A stretch of DNA of 56,940 bases. Source: Geosiphon pyriformis. Its lineage: Eukaryota > Glomeromycota > Glomeromycetes > Archaeosporales > Geosiphonaceae. Positions 23,053 through 32,809 of this stretch are shown here, piece by piece; the first letter of the stretch is position 1; each line of letters opens with the position of its first letter. The translations under genes and the position numbers were made by a program. The notes beneath the pieces were generated by a model. It searched no databases, had not been told where the DNA came from, and was given only the letters and a program-made list of their open reading frames with translations. The stretch lies in contig JAAOMT010000467.1 of the NCBI GenBank assembly GCA_016748015.1, positions 1 to 56,940 of the forward strand. Direction: 5' to 3'.

Positions 23053-23983
23053 GATCATTTAAACACGAAAAGAAGGAATCTATTTGAGGGGTGGTCATTT
23101 CCAAAAATTGTTCGTGCTCTTGATAGGGAAGAATATAGTGTTCATATGGGTTTTGTATATGTTGTAAATTTATTTTTTCAGGAATCAAAAATTGGTTTGA
23201 GTCCCACGAATCATTTGTGTTATTTAAATTTATAGATTGTTGTAACTCCATTGAAAAATCATGTTCATAAAGTATTAATGAATTCAGGGAAAAGGTATCA
23301 AAATCAGAATAAGTAAAATCATTTGTTCCTTGCAAGTACGGTATTAATATTTGAGTGGTGCTAGTATTAATTAGGTCAGAATGGCTTTCTGAGGCGTCCA
23401 AACAAAAATTTGAAGAGTCATGCGAGATATTCAGCCGATCATCCGAAATTGTATTCAAATAACAAAAATTATCCAAAATAGGTTGTTTTAATGTTGTCTG
23501 AATGAGGGATAGACTCTCTTTCCTTTTATACTCATTTTTCTTAAGATTCATATGTTTTAATGGTAGATTTTTACGCTTTTTTACATGGTATGGAATCCAA
23601 GAATGCTCAACAAATTCTAGGGATTTCATTCGAGCCTCGGTTATCAATTTTGCATTTTGCCGAGCTAATTTTTTATAACAGTCTTTAACTTCTTTAGGCT
23701 CTCGCCTCCACGCTTCCGCAACCTTAGATGAAATTTGGGTCATGCTAGGCTTCAACCCACGTTTTTTTATTTCCTTTATATACTCAAGACGATATATGAT
23801 GAAACTATTTGAGGGTTTTTTCTTTTTTATAGCCATTTTTCGTAATTTTTCCGTAGTAATCTCAGAAGGTAAAGGAAATTTGATTCCAAAATCTTGAAAT
23901 TTATCCGAGCTTGAAACATTTCGAGGGGTTAAAGAGTTTTGAATTGGAGTTTCTTTAATATTTGGAATCCCAAGGTTTGACAT
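23042..23983 (-). CDS. MATA-type HMG-box transcription factor, 313 aa
   Basis: This is a single exon from ATG 23983 to TAA 23042. The HMG box spans about residues 54-122: KKPSNSFIIYRLEYIKEIKK, then MTQISSKVAEAWRREPKEVK, then CYKKLARQNAKLI. It has the pattern of fungal mating-type (MATA_HMG) boxes, which bend DNA and bind ACAAT-like sites. A basic stretch after the box (HVKKRKNLPLKHMNLKKNEY) could be a nuclear signal. The C-terminal 150 residues are Ser/Asn/Gln-rich and acidic, as expected of an activation region. Rhizophagus genomes carry dozens of such genes, most with no proven mating role. The last codons lie in a tandem duplication. The upstream 250 bp contain no clear core element. Confidence 0.88.
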   Translation of the reverse strand: MSNLGIPNIKETPIQNSLTPRNVSSSDKFQDFGIKFPLPSEITTEKLRKMAIKKKKPSNSFIIYRLEYIKEIKKRGLKPSMTQISSKVAEAWRREPKEVKDCYKKLARQNAKLITEARMKSLEFVEHSWIPYHVKKRKNLPLKHMNLKKNEYKRKESLSLIQTTLKQPILDNFCYLNTISDDRLNISHDSSNFCLDASESHSDLINTSTTQILIPYLQGTNDFTYSDFDTFSLNSLILYEHDFSMELQQSINLNNTNDSWDSNQFLIPEKINLQHIQNPYEHYILPYQEHEQFLEMTTPQIDSFFSCLNDQST

Positions 23984-24837
23984 ATTCGCAACGTTTTAGA
24001 ATCTTTTGAATAATGTATATGAACTTGAAGTTTTAAAAATAAAGAATTGATGAATTCTCAATGTTGAAAAAATTTCTTGGATTTTCGCCACAATATTTAT
24101 ATTTTTTACAGATGGATATCATTAACTATTATTGGAGAATTTAGGATCTTTTGAACAAGTTCTAACCGAGTACCGTGTTTTCTTGATCTCTATTCAGCCT
24201 TATAGCCGAAAAAGTTTTATACAAGCCACTCGACTTGTAGAAAATTTTCTATTTTACTGATATAGAACGAACTGGGCTCTTTTTTGTTTTGATTTTGAAC
24301 TTTTTTGTTTCTCGAATTCTTTGAACGAAAAAATTTGATTTTGGGAAAAACTTGCACAAAAAAATTTTATTAAATTTCATGAATTTAAAGACCGAGTTCT
24401 CTATTGAATTTACAAGTTTATGAGAAATCAATTTTTTTCTGAAAAAAAAAAAGGTTCCATTGATGCTAAAAACCTCGCTATTGTTATATCTGCCAAGAGG
24501 TCTTTGTCTCGTTCTAACTCCTCTTTCAGGCTAGATTATCATTTAACATTGAATCCAATTACCCTTTCAGGCCAGATGATCATTTTTAACCATCGAATTC
24601 AATTATTGGATAATTAAATACATGTATTAAAAAGTTAATATAATCGAATTTTGTCAATTCATTAAATAATTGCTTTTATATATTCATTCGATCTGATGAA
24701 ATTAATGGAACCGAGTAAAAACCGATTGTTGCTAATCTTTATTTATGGCTAAAATATATACCTTCTAGCAATTTCCCCTTTTTTGCTCGAAGGCATGGAG
24801 GAGCATTAAATAATTATGCAAAATTTAAAAGATATTA
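23984..24837. other. Upstream region of the HMG gene
   Basis: A moderately AT-rich spacer with GAGTACCG and ACCGAG-like words near 24170, 24390 and 24710. It holds a short tandem repeat at 24521-24606. No gene is seen; the open frame at 24420-24617 spans the repeat and lacks any domain. Confidence 0.4.
24521..24606. repeat. Imperfect 41-42 bp tandem repeat, two units
   Basis: Each unit begins CTTTCAGGCYAGATKATCAT and ends GAATYCAATTA. The units differ at several positions and are adjacent. No inverted ends are visible. Confidence 0.65.
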
Positions 24838-25990
24838 CAAAATTTTTGATACTTGGCCGACTTACAATTTTTACACCAAATAAAATTTATATCTAAATAA
24901 TACTTTGTCGACCCTCTATTTGACTCTAATACTGCTTCAATTCTCCTTAGAATTGAGGCAATAACTTTTTGGAGAACAGAGTATCGAATTTCTTCCATTC
25001 CTCCTTTAGCGCAATTTTAAGTTTGACCACAGACCTCGGAAAGAGTTCGTGTTTTAGATATTGTTCTTCAAAAGTTTCCAAATTTTCTCAATTGAATTCA
25101 GGTCAGATAGTCGTAAATTTATTTTTTGTTAACCATTCCTTGATATTTCCTGCACTATGGATTGACGCGTTATCTCGCGTAGCTTCCAGTTAACAACTTA
25201 AATACACTCTGAAATGGAAAAAAATTGACTTTTAAAATTTCAAGGTAAATATTTGCATTTATTCTTTTACCATTTTTTTTGTATTCATCACAAAATGCTA
25301 ATGGTCTTTTGAATCTTCCCCCAGATTCTCGTCCACTTTTGAAAGTAGGGACCAAGTAGTTAGCATTAGAATTTTTCTCCAGCGTACCGCAAAACTCTTG
25401 GATGCCGTAATTACTTCCCAATTTTCATACTCGTCTCATCAGAAAAGACAACTTTTGCCCAATCGTAAGTGGTTTCATTTTTATTTCCTCATAAAATCTA
25501 ACATCTAACACCAGTATAAGTATTTGTTTATAAGATTTTAGGTTTTTTTTGCTGCGATATGTGAGTGAAGTTTGGAGTTATAGAGCACATTTGTGGCAGT
25601 TGAGAAACTACATTTTTAGACCCAACTTGTTGAAAATTTTGTGGAGTGATGCATGTCGTTTTCTTTGGCTTTACAGACTAATAAATCTTTGGTCTTCCAA
25701 AATGTGGCAAGTTTGCACTTTTTCCTGTTCTTTGTTGTTACTTGTCAATAAAGCGCCGTATTGTAGTGTGGTCACGTCATAGCATTTTGCGATTTTAGCA
25801 GGATTTTATATTTTTCATGTATGCCAGAATCTTTTCTTTGTCAATTTCGTTTAACTGTGTACGAATGGGTATCATTTTTTTACGTAACAATATGTCAAAT
25901 TTATTTGTTAAAAAGTGTTGTCTTAATTTTTTTAAACATGGTTACATTTTTGGGAGTACATTGAAAGTCTGTTATGTAAATAATATGGTG
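24838..25990 (-). mobile_element. Tc1/mariner-family element, degenerate transposase with one terminal repeat
   Basis: The left end carries a terminal-type sequence (TTTGATACTTGGCCGACTTA on +, followed by ATTTTTACACC). On the minus strand a decayed transposase starts near ATG 25875 (LNEIDKEKILAYMKNIKSC, then RDHTTIRRFIDK), passes DWAKVVFSDETSMKIG, a DNASIHSAGNIKEWL-like block and LNSIEKIWKLLK (counterpart of PDLNPIENIW), and ends IASILRRIEAVLESNRGSTK. Several frameshifts and stops separate these blocks. The element cannot be active. The matching right terminal repeat was not found, so the right boundary is approximate. Confidence 0.8.
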
Positions 25991-26089
25991 ATTATGAATG
26001 GATTCCATGGGAGTGTTTAAAGAAATCAAAAATCCTGGTAAGGAAGGGTTTGACATAATTTATAAAGTAAAAATTCATGTAATATAAAA

Positions 26090-26240
26090 CACTATGATGA
26101 AATGAAATATAAAAAAGAAAAAATTAATAGGAAAGGAGAAAAATTAATGAATGATGAAAAATTAAAAATGAAAAATGAAAAATGAATAATGAATAATGAA
26201 AAATGAAAATGAATAATGAAAATGAAGAAGCAATAAAATT
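26090..26240. repeat. AATGAAAA-type short tandem repeat region
   Basis: Irregular units of about 8 bp (ATGAAAAA, ATGAATA) run through a purine-rich stretch. The open frame on the minus strand here (rich in Phe, Ile and Ser) is a by-product. Confidence 0.7.
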
Positions 26241-26639
26241 TAAGAATAAAATTTTTGAAAGATATGATCAAATTATTATTCACATTTATATTCATCTAAA
26301 AGTTTAAAATTCATTTATTCACTTAATTTAATTAAATATTTATTACTTTTTCATTTTTGCGAGAAGTAAGGTTTCCAAAAATTTTATTATTAATTCATAT
26401 ATTTTTTATGAATAAAATAATGATATTAATTTCCATGTTTATATTTAACAAAAATGAATAAATGAATAAACATAATAATTTTAATATTTATAATCATTTT
26501 TAATAAGAATTAGAAATGGTATTTTTAAAGTTTTTAGCTAAAAATGAAGTATAAACAAGTTTAAGCCATTGTAAATTATAATGTAAATAAAGCGAAATAA
26601 AACTTAGCCATTCTCATTTTTAGTAATAAATTTTAAGTT

Positions 26640-27834
26640 ACTTTTTTGAAAAGAAATCGTTATTGTATCAATAGTAATTTTAGATTAGAATTTAATGCAA
26701 TATCAAAATGCATCTTTTCAAAGCTTCATGATGAAATATTTGGGAAATTTGAAAAATCTGAAACAATTTGGGTAAATCCCGTTCTCGATCTATAAATAAA
26801 TCAAAAATTTTATTTTAACTCATAAGAAAATCTTTTATTAATAGAATTTTCATCCTCAAAATATAATTTTTCTGTTCATTCCCAGACCTTTTCTTTTTTT
26901 ATTTTTGATCCCCATCCAGTCATTTTAATAATAAGAGTATATTAATTTATATGTATATATAAACAGTAGATGATGAAATATTTTTGCCATCACATTTCGA
27001 TGTAGCTAGTTTAGAATATTCAAACAGCATTACCTCTGTGATATTAAAAGCTGTTAACGCCCTAGAATTGAGTAAGAAAAAAATTTATTTATAAATAACA
27101 TAAAATTTTTCACTGCAGAAATGTGAAAATATATAAATTCTTAATTATAGTTCTTTTATGCCAAGATTTTAATTTCACAATAACTGATCGGAATGAACGT
27201 TTTCAATTTCATAATAACTAATCGGAATGAACGTTTTCATAAGGTAGGATGGAGGTAAAACTTTTTTTTTATTCAAAAATAATTCGGATAAAAGTTGAAT
27301 TCAATGATTATACGTTGGTGAGTAATGAAAATTTGTAAAGTTCTTTTAACGGCCAAATTGGTTTAAAATCTTAATTCTTTTTAATATTAATATTTCTGTT
27401 AATACTATCAGACATTTAATTTCAAATAATTGAATGTTACACGTTAGTTTGTGAGATGAGATCAAAAATTAAGATTTTAGATGTCGAAATAGATATCATT
27501 GAAAAAAATAATAACCAGTGACCGGTATCATTTGTTCGATTCTCCGACTAATTTTATATTTATAGTAGATTGTATTTTAATTATAAAACATTTTTTTTTG
27601 ATCACCAAATCGGACGAAATATCGGAGTAAAATTTTTGTACAGTATGATGAAAAGTTAAATTTTTAATTTTTAATTAACAGAAATATGGCACAATATTAT
27701 GTTTTTTTCCTTTTATAGATACATTTCCTAATAATTATTTTATTCCTGGTCAAAGACTTCAAGATTTTCGTACTCTTATTGTAAATACGAGAACACACAG
27801 GATACAAATAGAACCACATCCCGAAGTCGTTTAA
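26640..27834 (+). pseudogene. Broken multi-exon gene, family not recognised
   Basis: Four coding-like pieces lie in order on the plus strand. (1) 26640-26771, ending before GTAAAT, with KLHDEIFGKFEKSETIW. (2) 26967-27071, after AACAG and before GTAAGA, with DEIFLPSHFDVASLEYSNSI then TSVILKAVNALEL. (3) 27151-27243, after ATTATAG and before GTAGGA, with LCQDFNFTITDRNERF. (4) 27719-27834, after TTTATAG, with NNYFIPGQRLQDFRTLIVNT then HRIQIEPHPEVV and a TAA. Pieces 2 and 3 join in phase through an Ile codon. Piece 3 contains a 34-bp tandem duplication that shifts the frame. I cannot assign a function. Coding history is supported by composition and splice sites; current function is unlikely. Confidence 0.45.
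27171..27238. repeat. 34-bp tandem duplication inside an exon remnant
   Basis: Two adjacent units (27171-27204 and 27205-27238) share AATTTCA, AATAACT and ATCGGAATGAACGTTTTC and differ at two bases. Thirty-four is not a multiple of three, so the second unit breaks the frame. Confidence 0.85.
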
Positions 27835-28039
27835 CGAAAATTAGAGCCTAAAAAGATTTTCATGTTTCATAAAGGGGATTGTTTATTAGGTCTTTTTAAA
27901 CATGTTCCATTCTATGTCAGGTGTTTATTGACTAATTAGATTTACAAAAGAGAAAATTTTTTAAGGGGGTTATTTTTTTTTTAAAGTTTCAAAATTGTGT
28001 GTACTATGCTCAAGATATATTTTTTTTATTTGTTACAAA
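27835..28039. other. Spacer 3' of the broken gene
   Basis: No gene or structured element seen apart from T runs. Confidence 0.4.
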
Positions 28040-28098
28040 GGGGGGATGGGATGGGATGGGAGGGGAGGGGAGGAGAAGGGAGGAGAAGGGAGGGGGGT
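28040..28098 (+). other. G-rich tract, potential G-quadruplex
   Basis: Ten or so runs of two to six G are separated by A, AT or AGAA in 59 bases. At least five runs of three or more G have loops of only one or two bases. The complementary strand is C-rich. This is exceptional in a window that is mostly A and T. Confidence 0.75.
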
Positions 28099-28365
28099 GA
28101 ATTCAATATTTTTTTTCACCAAAAATATTGATGTTTGATAATCCAAAATAAAAGAAATAGATATAAATTTAAAAACTATTTTTTCTCTTATTATCTCGAT
28201 TTTGTAATTAATGTTATATTCTAAGAATCTAATTTGAAAAAAAATGAAACGAACATAGTTAAAACTTTTTTTTTGATTTCTTGACTTTTGATTCATTGGA
28301 AAAATAAATGATGTTCTGAGAAATATTATTAGCTGAGTATCGGGAATTTTTTTTCTAATCCGATC

Positions 28366-28374
28366 GTTGTCGTC

Positions 28375-28427
<53 letters not shown>

Positions 28428-28440
28428 AGTCATCGTCATC
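28366..28440. repeat. (GTCGTT)n hexanucleotide repeat
   Basis: About seven GTCGTT units follow four GTC units and then degrade into GTAGTCATCGTCATC. On the minus strand it encodes an Asp-Asn run, which I take as a by-product because the rest of that frame has no domain. Confidence 0.88.
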
Positions 28441-28848
28441 TTTATCGTCGAAAGGAAATGATTCTAATACCAGTAAAGTTATGCATTTAACAAAAACAAT
28501 AACGATATAATAGTCTCTAACGTCATTTAATTGACAGTAATTCAATCAATGATTATCTGTTACACGTTATTGATAATGGATGTACACTGAGGAGTTATTG
28601 GAAGTTTCACATGGAGCTTCTTTCCCAGTTTAGTCTAAAAAGATGCATTAAATATAGCACAGATATTGGTTTCGAGGCACTATTTTTACTTTTATTAATT
28701 TGTAACATTATTTTGATATTTTACCTAAAAATCATTGACAAAATGTGTATCGGTAAAATTTAAGTTGGGTTTAATTCAATGACTATATTAGAACAAGTTT
28801 TTCAATTACTATTAAACCAAGTTTTCAATTATTATTGAATCAAATTTT

Positions 28849-28887
<39 letters not shown>

Positions 28888-29290
28888 NNNNNNNNNNNNN
28901 NNNNNNNAATTATTAAAAAAAATTTTAAAAAAAAAAAAAAAAAAAAAAATGTATAAAAAGAACAAAGATTATTTTTTGGTAACCAACATCTGTTTCTTTC
29001 TTTTTGGAAAGAAAATCAATACAAAAAAAAAACGATATTGAAAATATTTTATTTTATTTTATTTTATTTCAAAATCAAATTTCATTTTAAAAAAAGAAAG
29101 AAACAGAAAAAAATTTTCTCCCATTTTTATGTATTTTATGCTTTGAAAAAAAAATTCCTAAAATTAAAATATAAAAGTCTTTTAAAAAAACGAACCAGCA
29201 ACAAAAAAATATATTTTAAAAAAAAAACATTTGAAATTTGAAATTTGAAACCTTTTTTTGGTTTACTTTTAACAAAAATTTTTTGGAAAA
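28441..29290. other. Spacer with assembly gap in poly-A
   Basis: Positions 28851-28887 are A, 28888-28907 are N, and 28929-28949 are A again. The true length of the homopolymer region is unknown. The rest is AT-rich and includes the promoter of the Kre9-like gene, with a repeated TTTGAAA word just upstream. No gene is seen. Confidence 0.7.
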
Positions 29291-30172
29291 ATGTATCTTT
29301 CGAAATTCTTTTTCAAAATTATGATCACTTTAAATCTCGCATTGACATCGTATAACATTGTCAATGCAGCTCCAGCTCCATCACCACCAGACGGCTCAAC
29401 AACATGGACAGTTGGGGAAAAAGTAACAATTGCGTGGGGTGAAAATGCAGACTTACCACAAACCAAGGATATGTCTGGAATTACAATCACCTTAATGACA
29501 GGGGCCGATTTGGCTCAAATTCCATTGGATGTGATTGCATCAGGATTAAAAGTTTCAACCAAATCAGTAGATTATGTTGTTCCACCATTGTCAAAATTGG
29601 GATATCCGGCGGGAAAAATTTATTTCATAATGTTTTCGAGTTCGACAAATCCTTCTTCAGGTGTTAGTTGGTCAACTAGGTTTATTATTGTTGATGGAAA
29701 AACCCCTACAGTCACTTATGACAAGGGTGAACCATTCACGTTTTCACGTAAGTTTCCCCATAGACATCTTGAGATTCGATCTTTTTCTATTTAAAATATT
29801 TCATAAGATAATCGAAATATGTTTCTTTCTTTAATACTAGGATCCCAGGGAAGTTCGGCTCCAACTTCGGGAGTAACAACTAGTGACGGTGGCGGAATTA
29901 CTGTGACAATACCTGAAAAAACCACTGCAATTTCTACCACATCATCAACAACGACTTCAACTTCATCATCTACTACATCTACTACTTCGTCAGAAACTAC
30001 GACAACAGATTCATCGACAGCCAGTGTCGTAACCGTATTTGAGGATTCACAGCCAACAGAACAAGTTTCCACAAATAAAAATTCAGCGGCGAAAACAAAA
30101 TTCAATTCCAGCTGGATTTTCGTGTCATCATTTTTAATCGTATCAGTGATTAGTCATATTGCATTTATTTAA
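29291..30172 (+). CDS. Secreted, probably GPI-anchored Ser/Thr-rich protein with Kre9/KNH-like N-terminal domain, 262 aa
   Basis: Exons are 29291-29747 and 29841-30172; the 93-bp intron has GTAAGT and TACTAG ends and splits an Arg codon. Residues 1-27 form a signal peptide (a second ATG at residue 11 would also give one). Residues about 33-135 fit the Kre9/KNH Ig-like domain: TWTVGEKVTIAWGENADLP, GITITLMTGADLAQIPLDVI, YVVPPLSKLGYPAGKIYFIM, ending TRFIIVDG. Residues about 155-240 are Ser/Thr-rich and likely O-glycosylated. The last 20 residues are hydrophobic (WIFVSSFLIVSVISHIAFI), typical of a GPI-attachment signal. Such proteins sit at the cell surface or wall, and some family members affect beta-1,6-glucan. 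The specific role here is unknown. Confidence 0.85.
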
Positions 30173-31169
30173 TTATTATTGTTACTACATTTATTTATTC
30201 TTTGTTGTTATACATTATTGTCCATAATAGCATTCAACGAAAAGGTTTCATCATAAATATAAAAAACTTTTGAAAATTCTTTATCATGAATAATGACCGT
30301 TTCAATTTCTTGCCGCATAATACGTGTGAAACTAGGAGAAATAACAATTTCGGGTTTTCAACAATTTGGCCTTATTATCCGAAAAAGATATTACTTCATT
30401 AAAGCTTTACAATTAGACTTTTCATTAATTTCAATATTTGGCTAAATTCTAATATGTTTCAAGGTATCAAGAATTTTTTTTTCTTGTATAACATATTGGG
30501 ATTCACATTATATCACATCAAACTTTGTACCCCTTATAAATAAATTAAAAATCTTTAAAAATTTAAAATTGTACAGATAAAATATATTTTAACTAAATAA
30601 TAATAATAAAAAAAATAATTTTTTTATTTCAAATTTCAAACCCCTTTTATTTTATAAATAAAAAAATAATCAATTTAAAAATAAATAAATTGAATACTAA
30701 AATTCTAAAACATGTTTCTTTATTTTAATTTATTTTAGCTATATCAATATCAAATTTCATTTTTTTGAATTTTTTTCCATGATATTTTAAACTTTGAAAT
30801 AAAAAAAAATAGTTTAAATGATGAATAAATACATTTTTTTTATCAATTAAATAAAGTTAATTTAAATTCAATAATCAAATTCAAATTTCTTAAATAATTT
30901 TTTTGCGAATTTACTAAATAATCAAATTAATTCAACTCTTAGACTTATGTTATTGTTTATTGATCTAAAGATAGAATTTTATTATCTCTCTTATTCTCAA
31001 CTTGAATTATATTTAAATAAATATAATTCATCGTTGAATGGGTAAATGTAAATATTCTACAGCAATACAACGACTTGCTAAATACAAACACTTGCTAAAT
31101 ACTATATATCATTAAAGATTTCAAAATAGCATGTCATTTACTGAAAATGAATGACTCAAAAAAATAATG
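30173..31169. other. AT-rich intergenic spacer
   Basis: It holds the two facing 3' ends of the Kre9-like gene (plus) and the Ub-ART gene (minus). Only A/T runs and short stops are seen. Confidence 0.5.
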
Positions 31170-31714
31170 CTACAACTCAATCGTCGTCATTATCTTCATC
31201 TTTTTGATACAGATACCATATGGGCGAATATCATGGTCTTCAGGTGATATCCAATATTCACCGCTACCTGTCCTTTCTTTAGGGATGCGAAAAAGGGTCG
31301 TGGGATTGACTCTATTCTGCAAAACAACCATATATTCACTACCTTCGTGAATGAAGGTTCTGGCGTGTAACTCGGCAATCTTTATATCAGGGGTTGAATA
31401 GATTCCATGGCCAAACCCGAATCGTTTTCCTTTACTCAACAAATATCCCTCTTCGGCAATAGATTTTGCATTATGTTTACCAGTTCCATGGTAAGAAACG
31501 GGCCAAGCAGTTGAAGAAACCCCAAGCCATTCATTATCAAACCCATACTTATCTAAAACTTTCAGTGCAAATCGGTTCCAACCACATGGACGAAGATAGG
31601 GAAACCCTCCACGAGTGAAGGTTATAGTATCTTTAATGTTTGTAAAGTCAAAGTGGAATCGCGGATCTAAGCAGTGGGGGCTCATAAAAAAGATATTGCT
31701 ATCATTAATAATAA

Positions 31715-31780
<66 letters not shown>

Positions 31781-32219
31781 GAAGACGTAACATTAGATGG
31801 CAGGTACTGTCTTTCTGAATATCATAGTGAGCCAGTATGTGGTCATCCTCAAGTTCTTTTCCACGATTAATAAGGCGTTGTTGATCTACGGGGATATTTT
31901 CAATTGCCTGGATCTTTTTCTTCAGATCTCCAACGGTATCGTTATTCAAGTCAACATTCATGCTCAAAGTTTTTCCAAACAAGCACTGGACATTAATTAT
32001 TCCTCTTCTCTGAGAAGTTTTATCATTTTTGGTAGAATACCACCCACCACGAGCTAGTGTAAGTTGATGCAAAGCTTCCATATTAATTTGTCGCGATTCA
32101 TATGGATGAACTTGCGTTGAAGTAATTTTCTTTGTAGCCGCCTCTTCATTGATCAACACATGTTGATCAAGAATTCTTGAAATACCTGCAGACAATAGCC
32201 ATAGGTCATTATCAGACAT
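31170..32219 (-). CDS. Ubiquitin-ADP-ribosyltransferase (PARP-like) fusion protein with poly-Ser linker, 349 aa
   Basis: Single exon from ATG 32219. It is a paralogue of the gene at 1363-2340. The N-terminal module ([20 protein letters not shown] and [11 protein letters not shown]) is followed by a diverged ubiquitin fold at about 75-149 that keeps DQQRLI, GKELED, IQKDST and the end LRLRGG. Next come 18 serines (151-168). The ART part then follows with [28 protein letters not shown] and GEYWIS, giving the same H-Y-E triad as the paralogue. The ubiquitin fold has changed at the surface beside I44 (NR replaces FA), while the ART core is almost unchanged between paralogues. The activity is inferred to be NAD-dependent ADP-ribosylation. 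A TATA box lies about 65 bp upstream. Acidic and Met-rich C-terminal residues extend past the paralogue's end. Confidence 0.82.
31716..31769. repeat. (ACT)18 microsatellite coding for poly-Ser in Ub-ART
   Basis: Eighteen perfect ACT units (AGT on the coding strand) followed by three ACC units (Gly). It lies exactly between the ubiquitin Gly-Gly and the ART region. Confidence 0.95.
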
Positions 32220-32809
32220 TTTTTTAATTGCTATTTATTCGGTCAAAAGTGTTGAGACTAGAAGAAGACGACGAGTATTAACCCTATTTATAGACTTTTG
32301 CTTTTTCTATGCTAGTAATTGAAAAATATTAATAGCGACAAAAAAGACTAATAGAATTCATCTTTATCACCAACTTTTTCATGTATCAAAGTAAGGAAAC
32401 CTAAATGAATTTTGTGTCATCGTTGAGAATAATATTGGGACTATAAAAAAAAATTGTTTCCTAAATTTTTGGCTTTTATTGATGTGGTAGTTATGAGCGC
32501 ATTTTTAGCATTTTTTAAATTGATATTATTTTACTCGTGGTAGAATTCAAATTTCCATCAGGATTAAAAGCAGAATATAATAAAGAGTAGAAATGTTGCA
32601 TTGATTCAAATATTTTCAATATCATTATTTTCTTCAGAATGAATATCAAATTTCTATCAAAACCAAAAGTAGAATATGATAAAGAGGAGAAAAATTTTAC
32701 ATCAATTCAAATATTTTCAATATTTTGGGCACAGAGATTTTCAAAAGAATGCTGACACTTAACAAACATTTTTAAGAAAAGTAATATTCTCTTATTTTTT
32801 ATACTGCTG
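32220..32809. other. Spacer between Ub-ART and lipase gene
   Basis: It carries the Ub-ART promoter on its left and the lipase 3'UTR on its right. Near 32540-32720 a sequence of about 90 bp occurs twice in imperfect form (ATTTCCATCAGGATTAAAAG versus ATTTCTATCAAAACCAAAAG, each followed by TAGAATATRATAAAGAG). No gene is seen. Confidence 0.5.
32282..32293 (-). promoter_or_regulatory. Probable TATA box of the Ub-ART gene
   Basis: CTATAAATAGGG on the minus strand lies about 65 bp before the ATG at 32219. It is a near-perfect TATA match ending in GGG, so it is less likely to be a chance AT word. Confidence 0.55.

Noticed and set aside
28033-28545. 170-codon minus-strand frame with Asp-Asn and Pro runs
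   Set aside because: It is made of two simple repeats (GTCGTT and the G-rich tract) joined by AT-rich sequence, with no domain.
28835-29241. Lys-rich open frames across the N gap
   Set aside because: They consist of poly-A on both sides of an assembly gap and cannot be judged.
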